The notes: a model not told the origin generated them from the letters alone. A stretch of DNA of 60,831 nt from an uncultured Alphaproteobacteria bacterium (GCA_944392795.1 CALXXX010000007.1:1-60831), one strand, 5' to 3'. Shown: positions 1 through 8,646, counted from the first letter of the stretch. Numbers and translations: made by a program.

Positions 1-11
1 GGGGGGGGGGG
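1..11. other. Poly-G run at window edge
   Basis: Eleven consecutive G residues open the window, followed at once by ordinary AT-rich sequence. Nothing else nearby is so G-rich. A contig end in an AT-rich genome with a pure G run is more likely a sequencing or assembly artefact than biology. Bases 12-121 between this run and the first gene show no gene or clear signal. Confidence 0.6.
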
Positions 12-121
12 TAATTTTGTTAGAAATGAACATCTGCGTCTCCTTATTTTGTTGGTAAAATAATCATATCTTATTCATAGTTGATTTGTCTATATGTTTT
101 TTTATTGAAAAGGAAAATTCT

Positions 122-559
122 TTAGAAATTCATCCTTGGAGGTAAATTTCGAATTCGAATCAGGTAGGGCTTTAAAATCTTATCGCGGCTCATAATATGC
201 CCTAGAAGCCAAACATTTAGAAAGTTAGCTAATTTCATGGAAATTTTTCTTTTTTCCTCAATGGAGGGAGCTACATCAAATTGTTGTCTCATTTCAGAAA
301 CATTATGAATGAAAACTTGATGGCTTTTCATATGGTTCTCAATATCTGGGAATTGGATTCGTTCCATAATACCTTCTTCATGAGAAAAGTGATTACGTGC
401 ATAATCATAACATTTTTCAAAAACTTTCTCAATCATAGGAAAGTCATCAACTTGAGAAGCCATATATGCCTGATTAACAACATTTAAAAAAGCTTTATGT
501 TCATCATCCAATGGAGGATAATCTAACATCATACTGTCACGCCAAGTTGCTAAAGGCAT
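122..559 (-). CDS. Bacteriohemerythrin
   Basis: Single-domain, 145-residue hemerythrin-like protein expected to bind O2 at a non-haem di-iron site in the cytoplasm. All ligand motifs are present in order: H21, H57-x3-E61, H76-x3-H80 and H120-x4-D125. Length is typical of stand-alone bacteriohemerythrins. There is no signal peptide or fused signalling domain. The ATG has a good AAGGAG-type ribosome site. It lies 14 bases downstream of ychF and is probably the last gene of the rplY-pth-ychF operon. Family members store, carry or sense oxygen in microaerophiles and anaerobes; which role applies here is not visible. Confidence 0.92.
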   Translation of the reverse strand: MPLATWRDSMMLDYPPLDDEHKAFLNVVNQAYMASQVDDFPMIEKVFEKCYDYARNHFSHEEGIMERIQFPDIENHMKSHQVFIHNVSEMRQQFDVAPSIEEKRKISMKLANFLNVWLLGHIMSRDKILKPYLIRIRNLPPRMNF

Positions 560-573
560 TTTACTTCTCCTTT

Positions 574-1677
574 TTACACGTTAAACAAGAAATGGACAAC
601 ATCTCCATCTTGTATAACATAATTTTTCCCCTCTGAGCGAAGTTTTCCTTGTTCTCGCGCGCCACTTTCTCCATGGCAGCGGACATAGTCATCATATGAA
701 ACAACTTCCGCTCGAATAAACCCTTTCTCGAAATCAGAGTGTATAACACCAGCTGCTTCCGGAGCAAGAGCTCCTTTTTTGACCGTCCACGCATGAACCT
801 CTTTAGGCCCAGACGTGAAGAACGTCAATAAATTAAGTAGATTATAACCTGCTTTTATGATTCGATTCAAGCCCGTTTCTTCTAAACCAAGAGAATTTAA
901 AAATTCTTTTTGCTCTTTTGGGTCTGTCAGCAATGCGACTTCTGCTTCAATCGCAGCCGAAATAACGACAGCTTGATTTCCTTCTTTTTTAGCAAATTCA
1001 AATACTTGTTCAGAATATTTATTGCCTGTGGCAGCTGCTTCTTCTTCTACATTGCAAGCATAAAGAACGGGTTTCGCTGTTAATAAAAAAAGTGATTTAA
1101 AAAGTTTTTTTTGTTCGATATCCTCTGGTTCTACACTTCTGGCAGGTTTTCCTTCTCGCAGAGCATTTAAGCATGACTGCATGATTGGTAGCATTTCTTT
1201 AGCCTCTCTATCATTCGCTCGAGCTTTTTTCTCTAACGGAATGATTCGCTTTTCCAGACTTTCTAAGTCTGCCAACATGAGCTCTGTTTCAATTGTTTCG
1301 GCATCTCGTACCGGATCAATTGAACCTTCCACATGCGTGATATCGTCATTTTCAAAGCAGCGCAGAACATGAATAATCGCATCAACTTCTCGAATATTGC
1401 CTAAGAATTGATTCCCTAATCCTTCTCCTTTTGAAGCGCCACGAACAAGACCAGCAATATCAACAAACTCCAATTGTGTATGGACAAGTTTTTCTGCTTT
1501 GTCTATTTGTTGCAATATTTCCATTCGAGAATCTGGAACAGCGACTCGACCTATATTTGGTTCAATGGTACAAAAAGGATAGTTCGCAGCCTGAGCAGCT
1601 GCTGTTGATGTAAGAGCATTAAATAATGTTGATTTACCAACATTTGGAAGCCCAACGATACCGCAATTAAATCCCAT
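574..1677 (-). CDS. ychF: Redox-regulated ATPase YchF (Obg-family)
   Basis: YchF/OLA1 family P-loop protein of 367 residues, the usual length. The G1 motif GLPNVGKST spans residues 9-17, the DIAGLV switch motif follows, and the G4 position reads NVEEE instead of NKxD, the family hallmark giving ATP preference. The C-terminal TGS domain ends in VIQDGDVVHFLFNV. Family members bind ribosomes and influence stress responses and translation start fidelity. Its start overlaps the end of pth by 11 bases, the pth-ychF pairing common in bacteria, so the two are translationally coupled. Confidence 0.97.
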   Translation of the reverse strand: MGFNCGIVGLPNVGKSTLFNALTSTAAAQAANYPFCTIEPNIGRVAVPDSRMEILQQIDKAEKLVHTQLEFVDIAGLVRGASKGEGLGNQFLGNIREVDAIIHVLRCFENDDITHVEGSIDPVRDAETIETELMLADLESLEKRIIPLEKKARANDREAKEMLPIMQSCLNALREGKPARSVEPEDIEQKKLFKSLFLLTAKPVLYACNVEEEAAATGNKYSEQVFEFAKKEGNQAVVISAAIEAEVALLTDPKEQKEFLNSLGLEETGLNRIIKAGYNLLNLLTFFTSGPKEVHAWTVKKGALAPEAAGVIHSDFEKGFIRAEVVSYDDYVRCHGESGAREQGKLRSEGKNYVIQDGDVVHFLFNV

Positions 1678-2239
1678 GGATTTTATCTCCTACTTTTTGT
1701 GCATAAGCAGAATCACCTTTTTCAAAGAAAATGTCAAGGTTATCTGCCAGAATTTCTAATATTTTTTCTAGCTGTTCTTTCTCTGCCTTAGAAAAATCAG
1801 ATAGGACATAATCTGCTACTAAAGCTTTATCTCCGGGATGACCGATACCAATACGAACGCGTGTATACATATTACCTATGTGAGAATCAATGCTTTTGAG
1901 ACCGTTGTGTCCTCCTGCACTACCACCTGTTTTAATCCGAACGATTCCCGGTTTTAAGTCTAAGTCATCATGAAAGACCAGGATATGGCTCGGTTCGATC
2001 TTATAAAAATGAGCAATTTCACCGACAGCGTTACCAGATAAATTCATATAAGTTTGAGGTTTTAAAAGAAGAATTTTTTCTTTACCTATAATTCCCTCTG
2101 CGAGCAAGGCGTTTGCTTTAGTTTTGAAATCATTAAAAGAATAGCGGCGGAAAATCGTATCCGCCGCCATAAATCCAACATTGTGGCGGTTTTGTGCATA
2201 TTCCTTTCCTGGATTGCCAAGACCGACCACAAGAAACAT
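1667..2239 (-). CDS. pth: Peptidyl-tRNA hydrolase
   Basis: Releases peptides from prematurely dropped peptidyl-tRNAs so the tRNA can be reused. The 190-residue protein has VGLGNPGKEY at residues 5-14, catalytic H19 in NRHNVG, the KPQTYMNLSG segment, HDDLDL and GGSAGGHNGLKS, all diagnostic of bacterial Pth. The start codon overlaps the rplY stop by one base and the stop region overlaps ychF, giving rplY-pth-ychF in one coupled transcript, a widespread order. Confidence 0.97.
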   Translation of the reverse strand: MFLVVGLGNPGKEYAQNRHNVGFMAADTIFRRYSFNDFKTKANALLAEGIIGKEKILLLKPQTYMNLSGNAVGEIAHFYKIEPSHILVFHDDLDLKPGIVRIKTGGSAGGHNGLKSIDSHIGNMYTRVRIGIGHPGDKALVADYVLSDFSKAEKEQLEKILEILADNLDIFFEKGDSAYAQKVGDKIHGI

Positions 2240-2886
2240 TATTCTTCCTTCGCTGGTTCAGCAGGCGTTGCTGTTGCTGCTTCTGCAGATGCAGTTTCAG
2301 CTGGAGCTTCTTCTACTTCTTCTTTAGCCGGTTCAGCGATTGTGACAACAGTGTATTCTTCGTCATTGACCAGTTTAGTTCCTTCTGGTAACTTAATGTC
2401 TTTATTTGTCAAGCCATCACCGATATCAAGAGAACCAATATCTAATTCCAATTTTTCAGGAATATTGTCTGGTAAACAGGATAATTCCAGAGAGCGGTGA
2501 ACAATGTTTAAGACACCGCCATTTTTAATACCTGGAGCTGTTTCCTCATTGATAAAATGCAAAGGAATATCCATCACCAAACGAGCATTTTTAGAAACGC
2601 GTAAGAAATCTGCATGTACAGGTCTGTCTGTCAAAGGGTGATATTGAACATCTTGGCAAACCGTACGGAATTTTTCGCCGTCAACAGCAATTTCAAATTG
2701 GTGAGTCCAAAAGCCTGGTTTATTTAGCAAGGCAACTAAGTCTTTTTCTGCCAAAGAAATCATAACGGGAGCTTTTTTGTCGCCGTAAATAACTGCAGGG
2801 ATATTTCCCTCGCGACGTGTCGCTCTGGAGGCCCCCTTACCAGCCTTTTCCCGCTTTTGTGCGGCTAAATCAATCATTTTTACCAT
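2239..2886 (-). CDS. rplY: 50S ribosomal protein L25/Ctc
   Basis: Large-subunit protein that binds 5S rRNA, in the long form with the CTC C-terminal domain (215 residues from the chosen start). The 5S-binding L25 domain is N-terminal (AGKGASRATRREGNIPAVIYG), followed by the TL5/CTC beta domain and an Ala/Glu/Pro-rich tail from about residue 185, common in alphaproteobacteria. I chose the ATG at 2886 (MVKMIDLAAQ), which has AGGAAA upstream; the frame stays open to 2943, but that extension covers a structured leader and looks untranslated. It is first in the rplY-pth-ychF operon. Confidence 0.93.
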   Translation of the reverse strand: MVKMIDLAAQKREKAGKGASRATRREGNIPAVIYGDKKAPVMISLAEKDLVALLNKPGFWTHQFEIAVDGEKFRTVCQDVQYHPLTDRPVHADFLRVSKNARLVMDIPLHFINEETAPGIKNGGVLNIVHRSLELSCLPDNIPEKLELDIGSLDIGDGLTNKDIKLPEGTKLVNDEEYTVVTIAEPAKEEVEEAPAETASAEAATATPAEPAKEE

Positions 2887-2920
2887 TTTTATTTCCTTTT
2901 CTTCTGTTAAATGCCTAACT

Positions 2921-2957
2921 CCTCCAGGGGTGGTGGAAGGCATACCTGACTTCAGGT
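2921..2957 (-). promoter_or_regulatory. Structured 5' leader of rplY
   Basis: Two inverted repeats lie between the predicted start of transcription and the rplY ribosome site. One is ACCTGA/TCAGGT at 2944-2957, and one is CCTTCCA...TGGAGG at 2921-2940 (6 pairs including one G-U, loop of 7). Neither is followed by a T run, so they do not look like terminators. A leader of about 70 nt with two hairpins before a ribosomal protein gene could support autoregulation, but that is inference. Confidence 0.4.
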
Positions 2958-2963
2958 GCTCTT

Positions 2964-2992
2964 TAAATACACTAAAAACAAAAAAAAAGCAA
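2964..2992 (-). promoter_or_regulatory. Sigma70-type promoter for rplY-pth-ychF
   Basis: On the minus strand TTGCTT (2987-2992) is separated by exactly 17 bases from TATTTA (2964-2969). Transcription would begin near 2957, at the first leader hairpin. No gene occupies 2887-3085 apart from this promoter and leader. Confidence 0.5.
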
Positions 2993-3085
2993 GGACTTTT
3001 TCTTTCTTGAAGAATTTATCATAGAGATAAAAATCTGTTTTATAACTTCAAATTAATTTTACTTAAAAGATAAAAATTGAGTAAA

Positions 3086-3763
3086 CTATTCTGTTATCTG
3101 CTGTAAAATCAGAGCGTTTAAATCTTCACGTTCTGTGTCATCATAGGTTGGTTCATCTGCTTTTTCTTCTTTAGCTTCTTCTTTGCTTTCTTCTGTGTGA
3201 CCGATTTCTTGTTTTTCTTCTTCAGCTTTTATTAATGCCTTAATCCCTTTATCTTCAGCAGGAGTATCGACTTGTTCCAGTTTTTCAGCTAAGGATGTAG
3301 GTAATATTTTTTTGACCCAATCTGTTGCTTTTTGAACATATGAGAGAGTAAAAGTATCTTTTTGATATTCTTCTATTTGTTTTTGAGAAACCAATAGCGA
3401 AGTGCCAAAGTAGATAATGATAACAAAAAGAGCTCCCCGTAAGATACCAAAGAAAAAACCAAGCAATCTATCAAGACCACTGAGAGCACTTTGTCGTAAT
3501 TTCGTTGTAATATGAGCATTGATAAGTGTGCAGATGACTAAGATAACTAATGCAATTACAGCTGCAGCGATAATATCAGCAATTGTTGTGTTGGAAATTA
3601 ATTTTCGAAATAACGGACGAACATAGGTTAAACCGTAAAGAGCACCGAAAGCTGCTAAAACCCACGCTGTTAAACCTAATAACTCGCGAACAAGCCCACG
3701 ATAGAGGGCAAAAATACCGGAGATGAGAATTATCAATAGAACAACTGCATCAATTAACGTCAT
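3086..3763 (-). CDS. cvpA: CvpA family inner-membrane protein
   Basis: A 225-residue member of the CvpA (colicin V production) family. Four hydrophobic segments fill residues 1-135 (starting IDAVVLLIILISGIFALYRG), with the conserved RGLVRELL loop and a GLDRLLGFFFGILRG segment. The last 60 residues are Glu/Lys-rich and probably cytoplasmic. The start overlaps the radA stop by 4 bases (ATGA), so it is the last gene of mlaE-mlaF-radA-cvpA. In alphaproteobacteria radA and cvpA are often adjacent. The biochemical role of the family is unsettled. Confidence 0.88.
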   Translation of the reverse strand: MTLIDAVVLLIILISGIFALYRGLVRELLGLTAWVLAAFGALYGLTYVRPLFRKLISNTTIADIIAAAVIALVILVICTLINAHITTKLRQSALSGLDRLLGFFFGILRGALFVIIIYFGTSLLVSQKQIEEYQKDTFTLSYVQKATDWVKKILPTSLAEKLEQVDTPAEDKGIKALIKAEEEKQEIGHTEESKEEAKEEKADEPTYDDTEREDLNALILQQITE

Positions 3764-5160
3764 TGGTCTTTCCTCATAAAAATATCAACAATGCTTTTAA
3801 GATGACCTACTTCTATCACATGCAGCGTAGAAGTTAAAGCAGTTTTTTTCTTGCCTGTGTGTAGAGGCGGCATTAGCGCTTTTTCAAAACCTAATTTAGA
3901 AGCTTCTTTCAACCTTAAGTCCATTTGAGGGACAGCACGCGTTTCTCCGGATAGTCCAATTTCTCCGAAAACAACCATATCAGCAGGAACAGGTTTTTGC
4001 GTTAAGGAAGAAATTAGAGCTGTTGCCACGGCCATATCAGCTGCGGGCTCTGTAATTTTTAAACCTCCAGCTACATTTAAGTAAATATCCCGGTTCCCTA
4101 AAATGAGACCACAACGTGTCTCAAGAACAGCTAAAATCATATTAAGTCGATTCGTGTCCCAGCCGACTACAGCACGGCGAGGCGTTGTTCCGTTTGAAGG
4201 TGCAACTAATGCCTGAATTTCAACCAGCATGGGACGGCTGCCTTCAATGCCGGAAAAAACACAAGAGCCGGATATATTGCCACGTCGTTCGGCTAAGAAC
4301 AACGCGGAAGGATTGGGAACTTCAGCTAGTCCTGTTTCTGTCATCTCAAAAACACCAATTTCATCTGTCGCACCGAAACGATTCTTGACGGCTCGCAAAA
4401 TACGAAAATGATGTCCTCTATCCCCTTCAAAATAAAGAACCGTGTCAACCATATGTTCTAAAACACGAGGACCTGCCAATGTTCCTTCTTTCGTCACATG
4501 GCCAACTAAAAATAAAACAAAACCGCGACGTTTAGCTAAACGAATTAATTCATGTCCCGAGGCTCTTACTTGTCCGACCGTGCCGGGAGCCGAATCGAAG
4601 GTATCAACAAACATGGTTTGAATAGAGTCAATGACTACGATATCTGGAGAATCGTGTGTGTCTAAAGTTGTCACAATATCTCGAACATTCATTGCTGAAG
4701 CCAATTCAACTCGAGCATTCGTGAGACCGAGCCTGATTGCTCTTAAACGGATTTGATCAATCGACTCTTCACCAGATATGTAAACACAGCGGGTAGGGCT
4801 TCCTTTTTTGTTAACACATTCTGAAAGCTTTGCCATTGCTTGTAAAAGTAGAGTTGATTTACCTATTCCCGGATCTCCGCCAACAAGAATAACAGAACCT
4901 TCTACTAATCCACCGCCGCAAACACGATCCAATTCAGCTATTGTTGATTTCATGCGGAATATCTTTTCTGAAACACCTTTTAAATCAACAAAATCAATTC
5001 GTTTTCCGCCTTTATTTGAAACGGATTTTGGCATTTCTGCAGAAGGAATTTCTTCTTCAATAATGGAATTCCACTGACCACAAGAATCACATTTACCACT
5101 CCATTTCGCATAGATGGCACCACATTCTTGGCAAACGAATCGTGTTGTTGCTTTAGCCAT
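3760..5160 (-). CDS. radA: DNA repair protein RadA
   Basis: RecA-like hexameric helicase that promotes branch migration during recombinational repair. The 466-residue protein has an N-terminal zinc finger (C10, C13, C24, C27), Walker A GGDPGIGKS at 94-102, the RadA-specific KNRFG motif, and a C-terminal Lon-protease-like domain (VAGGLKITEPAADMA). Length is normal. The start overlaps the mlaF stop by one base and the end overlaps cvpA by 4 bases. Confidence 0.97.
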   Translation of the reverse strand: MAKATTRFVCQECGAIYAKWSGKCDSCGQWNSIIEEEIPSAEMPKSVSNKGGKRIDFVDLKGVSEKIFRMKSTIAELDRVCGGGLVEGSVILVGGDPGIGKSTLLLQAMAKLSECVNKKGSPTRCVYISGEESIDQIRLRAIRLGLTNARVELASAMNVRDIVTTLDTHDSPDIVVIDSIQTMFVDTFDSAPGTVGQVRASGHELIRLAKRRGFVLFLVGHVTKEGTLAGPRVLEHMVDTVLYFEGDRGHHFRILRAVKNRFGATDEIGVFEMTETGLAEVPNPSALFLAERRGNISGSCVFSGIEGSRPMLVEIQALVAPSNGTTPRRAVVGWDTNRLNMILAVLETRCGLILGNRDIYLNVAGGLKITEPAADMAVATALISSLTQKPVPADMVVFGEIGLSGETRAVPQMDLRLKEASKLGFEKALMPPLHTGKKKTALTSTLHVIEVGHLKSIVDIFMRKDQ

Positions 5161-5996
5161 TATTCATCTGCCTTTACTGCCATTTGAATGGGCCCATTTG
5201 CCGAGCCTGCAATGAATTGTCTGACATAAGGATTTTTAGTTTTTTCTATTTCTTTTACTGTGCCAACCCAAATGATTTTTCCGTCATAAAGCATCGCAAT
5301 TTTATCGGCAATTTTTCGTGCTGAAGCCATATCATGGGTAATGGTAAGGGCAGTCGCACCTAATTTTTTGACACACGAAACAATCAATTCGTTAATAATA
5401 TCACTCATGATAGGATCTAGTCCGGTCGTTGGTTCATCAAAGAAGATGATATCGGGAGAAGAAGCAATGGCGCGAGCAAGTCCCACACGTTTCTTCATAC
5501 CTCCAGATAAGTCCGCTGGATCTAAATGAGCCACATCTTCTCCTAAACCAACCTGTGCCAATTTTTCAATAGCAATATGATAAGCTTCTTTTCGGCTCAT
5601 TTTTTTGCCTTGCATTAGTCCAAAAGCGACATTCTCCCATACAGACATACTATCAAATAAAGCAGCTCCCTGAAATAACATACCAATTTTGCTGTTGATT
5701 TGTTCGTGAACTTTGGCTGAAGCATCAGATACTTCCGTTCCGTCTACGATGATAGAGCCTTTTTCAGGCTTTAGTAGACCTAAAATACATTTTAAGGTGA
5801 CAGATTTACCTGTCCCAGAGCCACCTATAATGACAACAGATTCTCCTCGTTGTACTTCTAGGTTAACACCATTTAGCACAACTTTTTTACCAAAAGATTT
5901 GTGAACATCCGTTAATTTAATCATCGGAGGAGTTTCTTCTTTTCCCTTCAGAAGGTCAACAGTCCGTTTTAAAAGAGATTTTTGAGTAGTCGGCAT
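5160..5996 (-). CDS. mlaF: MlaF-type ABC transporter ATPase
   Basis: ATP-binding subunit of an MlaEF-type lipid transporter that moves phospholipid between inner and outer membranes. Walker A GGSGTGKS spans 58-65, the signature LSGGMKKR starts at 163, Walker B IIFFDEPT carries D187-E188, and the H-loop is ITHD. An extra 25-residue N-terminal lead precedes the domain. The AAGGAGG ribosome site supports the start. It is preceded by mlaE, 11 bases away. No mlaD or mlaC gene follows; radA comes next instead. Confidence 0.93.
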   Translation of the reverse strand: MPTTQKSLLKRTVDLLKGKEETPPMIKLTDVHKSFGKKVVLNGVNLEVQRGESVVIIGGSGTGKSVTLKCILGLLKPEKGSIIVDGTEVSDASAKVHEQINSKIGMLFQGAALFDSMSVWENVAFGLMQGKKMSRKEAYHIAIEKLAQVGLGEDVAHLDPADLSGGMKKRVGLARAIASSPDIIFFDEPTTGLDPIMSDIINELIVSCVKKLGATALTITHDMASARKIADKIAMLYDGKIIWVGTVKEIEKTKNPYVRQFIAGSANGPIQMAVKADE

Positions 5997-6007
5997 GACA
6001 TTCCTCC

Positions 6008-6781
6008 TTAGGTATTAAAAAATAATTCAGTTAAGATATAGTTGAAAATCAAAATTAAAATAGAGGCAGATACAACAGCATTTGTTGTCGCAGCACCAAC
6101 GCCTTGAGCGCCTCCTTTAGAATTGAAACCATTATAGCAACCTAACAATGTAATAATGAAACCAAAGACAGAAGCTTTGACTAGGCCTGAGATAATATCC
6201 ATCGGTTTCATAAAATCCCATGTATTGACTAAATAAGAGGTTGCATTAAAATCGAGTTTATAAACTCCAATTAAATATCCTCCATAAATACCAATGATAT
6301 CACCGATTAAGACAAGAACTGGCAACATCAGAATACCTGCAATAACACGAGGAGCTATTAAGTATTTAAAGGGATTTGTTGATAATGTTGATAGAGCATC
6401 AATTTGTTCTGTGACACGCATTGTTCCAATTTCAGCCGCCATAGCGGCTCCAATTCGACCTGCAACCATCAGCCCTGCCATAACAGGAGCCAGTTCTCGT
6501 GTAACTGCGACTAAAACAACCATAGAAACAGCCCCTTCTGCTGAAAAACGAGCAAATCCAGTGTATGTTTGCAAAGCAATTACCATTCCGGCGAATAAAG
6601 TTGTTAATGCAACAACAGGCAAAGAGAAAAAGCCGATTTGAATGATCTGAGATAGGATTTGTTTGAAGTAAAATGGAGGGGTAAAACAATGATAAATTGT
6701 TTTGCTGGTGAAAATACCAAGCCGTCCTGCCGCTTCAAAGAAATGAACAAAAACGCGTCCAACAAGCGTGATAAATTCCAT
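6008..6781 (-). CDS. mlaE: MlaE-type ABC transporter permease
   Basis: Membrane subunit of the Mla lipid transporter (MlaE/YrbE family), 257 residues from the ATG at 6781. Five or six hydrophobic segments are visible, with the family motif ELAPVMAGLMVAGRIGAAMAAE near the middle. The ATG at 6781 sits behind AAAGGA with good spacing; a TTG 15 bases upstream is possible but overlaps that ribosome site. It is the first gene of mlaE-mlaF-radA-cvpA and diverges from lexA. Confidence 0.94.
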   Translation of the reverse strand: MEFITLVGRVFVHFFEAAGRLGIFTSKTIYHCFTPPFYFKQILSQIIQIGFFSLPVVALTTLFAGMVIALQTYTGFARFSAEGAVSMVVLVAVTRELAPVMAGLMVAGRIGAAMAAEIGTMRVTEQIDALSTLSTNPFKYLIAPRVIAGILMLPVLVLIGDIIGIYGGYLIGVYKLDFNATSYLVNTWDFMKPMDIISGLVKASVFGFIITLLGCYNGFNSKGGAQGVGAATTNAVVSASILILIFNYILTELFFNT

Positions 6782-6887
6782 AAGTTTTCCTTTCAATAGA
6801 CTGTTATCTTTTGCTGACTATAGTCATTTTTTTACTCTTTTTCAATAAAAAATATTTGTTCTTTTTTTTTGAGACTGCTTTTAAAAC

Positions 6888-6916
6888 TTGACACAGAAGG
6901 AGAACAGGTATAGAAC
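6888..6916 (+). promoter_or_regulatory. lexA promoter
   Basis: A perfect TTGACA at 6888-6893 is followed after 17 bases by TAGAAC (6911-6916); TATAGA at 6909-6914 with a 15-base spacer is the alternative -10. The SOS operator covers the -10 region, so bound LexA would block polymerase. The gap to mlaE (6782-6943) also has to hold the divergent mlaE promoter, which I could not place. Confidence 0.65.
6902..6916 (+). promoter_or_regulatory. LexA operator (alphaproteobacterial SOS box)
   Basis: GAAC at 6902-6905 and GAAC at 6913-6916 are separated by exactly seven bases. This is the direct-repeat GAAC-N7-GAAC (GTTC-N7-GTTC) operator described for alphaproteobacteria, unlike the CTG-N10-CAG box of enterics. 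It lies about 30 bases upstream of the lexA start and overlaps the -10, indicating negative autoregulation. Confidence 0.85.
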
Positions 6917-6943
6917 AAAAAGAGAATATGAAAGCGAGGGATT

Positions 6944-7594
6944 ATGTTAACAAAAAAGCAGCATCAACTTTTGGTTTTTATTGATAAACGATTAAAAGAA
7001 ACAGGAATTTCTCCGTCTTATGATGAAATGAAAAAAGCTTTGGATTTAAAGTCAAAATCTGGTATCCATCGTCTTATATCAGCTTTGGAGGAACGAGGGT
7101 TTTTACGTCATTTGCCTTTTAAGGCTAGAGCTTTGGAAGTTTTAAAGTTGCCTGAGGTTGATATGCATTCAACTTCAAATATTGTTAGCTTAGAGGTTTC
7201 ATCAGAAGTTACTGAACAGGTAATTCCATTGTATGGTAAAATTGCTGCAGGAACGCCTATTGAAGCTATTCGTGATCCCGAAGCAAATATTTCTGTTCCG
7301 TCTTCTATGTTGGGACGTGGGGAACATTATGCTTTAACTGTGGAAGGTGATTCTATGATTAATGCCGGTATTTTAGATGGAGATACAGTCATTATAGAAC
7401 GAGCAAATACAGCAGAAAATGGTCAGATTGTCGTTGCTTTGGTTGATGGGTTCGAAGTGACTTTAAAAAGGTTGCGCCGACAAGGAAGCTCTATTGCTTT
7501 AGAACCTGAAAATCCGGCTTATCAGACACGTATTTTGCCGGCTTCTCGTGTCGCTGTTCAAGGACGTTTAATCGGTTTGATGCGTAATTATTAG
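6944..7594 (+). CDS. lexA: SOS repressor LexA
   Basis: Transcriptional repressor of the DNA-damage response with RecA-stimulated self-cleavage. The N-terminal winged HTH covers residues 1-68 ([13 protein letters not shown] helps define it). The cleavage site is A102-G103, and the catalytic dyad is S137 (EGDSM) with K175 (VTLKR). At 216 residues it is slightly longer than the E. coli protein because of the linker at 70-92. A GAGGG ribosome site precedes the ATG. A strong terminator follows the gene. Confidence 0.97.
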   Translation: MLTKKQHQLLVFIDKRLKETGISPSYDEMKKALDLKSKSGIHRLISALEERGFLRHLPFKARALEVLKLPEVDMHSTSNIVSLEVSSEVTEQVIPLYGKIAAGTPIEAIRDPEANISVPSSMLGRGEHYALTVEGDSMINAGILDGDTVIIERANTAENGQIVVALVDGFEVTLKRLRRQGSSIALEPENPAYQTRILPASRVAVQGRLIGLMRNY

Positions 7595-7623
7595 AAGTAT
7601 CTAAAAAAAAGATTATACATGTA

Positions 7624-7653
7624 TAAAAAAACTCCCCAAAGGGAGTTTTTTTA
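7624..7653. terminator. Bidirectional terminator of lexA and the facing gene
   Basis: ACTCCC (7631-7636), loop CAAA, GGGAGT (7641-7646), with an A run before and a T run after, so it can act on both strands. It sits between the convergent lexA and the unknown gene ending at 7654. Confidence 0.85.
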
Positions 7654-8502
7654 TTAGTACACATATTCGGTTTGTTGCTGTAATCGAAGAATTTGTGGAA
7701 TCTCTTCCATACGTTCTTTTTTCTGGCGTAAGAATAGCATAGCTTTTTTATTCTTAAAGGGCTCTTTATAAGTGTCATTCACTGCGATACAAAAAGCTGT
7801 GTATAGATGTTTTAATGCTTCTTTGAAAGCAGGATTTTGTTGAGCATAAGCCATAGGTGTCAAGGAGGCAGCTTGTTCAAAATAAGTTTTAAATAACTTT
7901 TTGTCTTTTTTTAAAGTTGTATCTAAATGATGTTTGCGCATTCCATAATAAGCACCAATAATTTGTAAAAGAGCTTGAGCTGGAGTTGCTTTGTCTTCTG
8001 GAATTCTTTTTGCTTTACGATAAGAGAGCGAATCCAACCAAGGATTTGTTATATCCTCAGGCAATAAGTGTCCCGTTCTAATATGTCGTGTATCTTCTAC
8101 TATTGTTTTCCAAAGGTTCTGAGCTGTTTTTTGAACATCTTGAGTATGATCAATCTCAGAGAAAAGTTGGTTAATTTGAGAAGTTTTTGCTGTTTTTAAC
8201 CAGAGAACATTCGATGTTGTTTTTTTATCTTTATAAAAAGGAAAGAAACCTTTAAAATCATGATTTTTAACAATTTTTAATAAATAATGTCCTGCTTTGA
8301 GAGTGTTTTGTTGGTTAAGTGTTGAATAAGAAATATTCATCGAAATGGGAGTGCGAGTAGTGGTATTTAAAGCTTCAACAATATAACTTGTATAAATATC
8401 TGTTACTTGTTTGACTTCATATAAATATAGTTCTCCGCGATTGATTCGTTTTTCTAAAGAAAGACATCTTTCTCCATCTAGATAAATTTGAAGTGTGCGC
8501 AT
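7654..8502 (-). CDS. Hypothetical protein, 282 aa
   Basis: I do not recognise this protein. It has no signal peptide or membrane segment and is probably cytoplasmic. The first 100 residues look beta-rich (MRTLQIYLDGERCLSL, then IVEALNTTTRTPISMNISYS), and the remainder is helical, Lys-rich and dotted with aromatic residues. A GGAG ribosome site precedes the ATG at 8502. It stands alone between lexA (convergent) and tRNA-Thr. Codon and base use match the neighbours, so recent transfer is not indicated. Confidence 0.75.
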   Translation of the reverse strand: MRTLQIYLDGERCLSLEKRINRGELYLYEVKQVTDIYTSYIVEALNTTTRTPISMNISYSTLNQQNTLKAGHYLLKIVKNHDFKGFFPFYKDKKTTSNVLWLKTAKTSQINQLFSEIDHTQDVQKTAQNLWKTIVEDTRHIRTGHLLPEDITNPWLDSLSYRKAKRIPEDKATPAQALLQIIGAYYGMRKHHLDTTLKKDKKLFKTYFEQAASLTPMAYAQQNPAFKEALKHLYTAFCIAVNDTYKEPFKNKKAMLFLRQKKERMEEIPQILRLQQQTEYVY

Positions 8503-8604
8503 ATTTTTCTCCTAACATCAGAAACAAGCTTTAAGAATATCATTTTTGTTTATTTTTGTCAAACATTTTCTCAAAAAAAGAATTAGCTTTTGTTTATGTA
8601 AGGA

Positions 8605-8640
8605 AAACAAAAAAGCTTTATTCAACTAGAATAAAGCTTT
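8605..8640 (-). terminator. Terminator of tRNA-Thr
   Basis: A perfect 12-base stem (AAAGCTTTATTC at 8612-8623 with its complement at 8629-8640, loop AACTA) lies directly downstream of tRNA-Thr on the minus strand and is followed by a T-rich run. This is a classic intrinsic terminator. Confidence 0.85.
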
Positions 8641-8646
8641 AAAAAC

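Noticed and set aside
1-11. Poly-G tract as a biological element
   Set aside because: It sits exactly at the window edge in an AT-rich genome; a sequencing or assembly artefact is far more likely.
2887-2943. N-terminal extension of rplY (19 residues)
   Set aside because: It covers a promoter-proximal hairpin leader, lacks a ribosome site and is not similar to L25.
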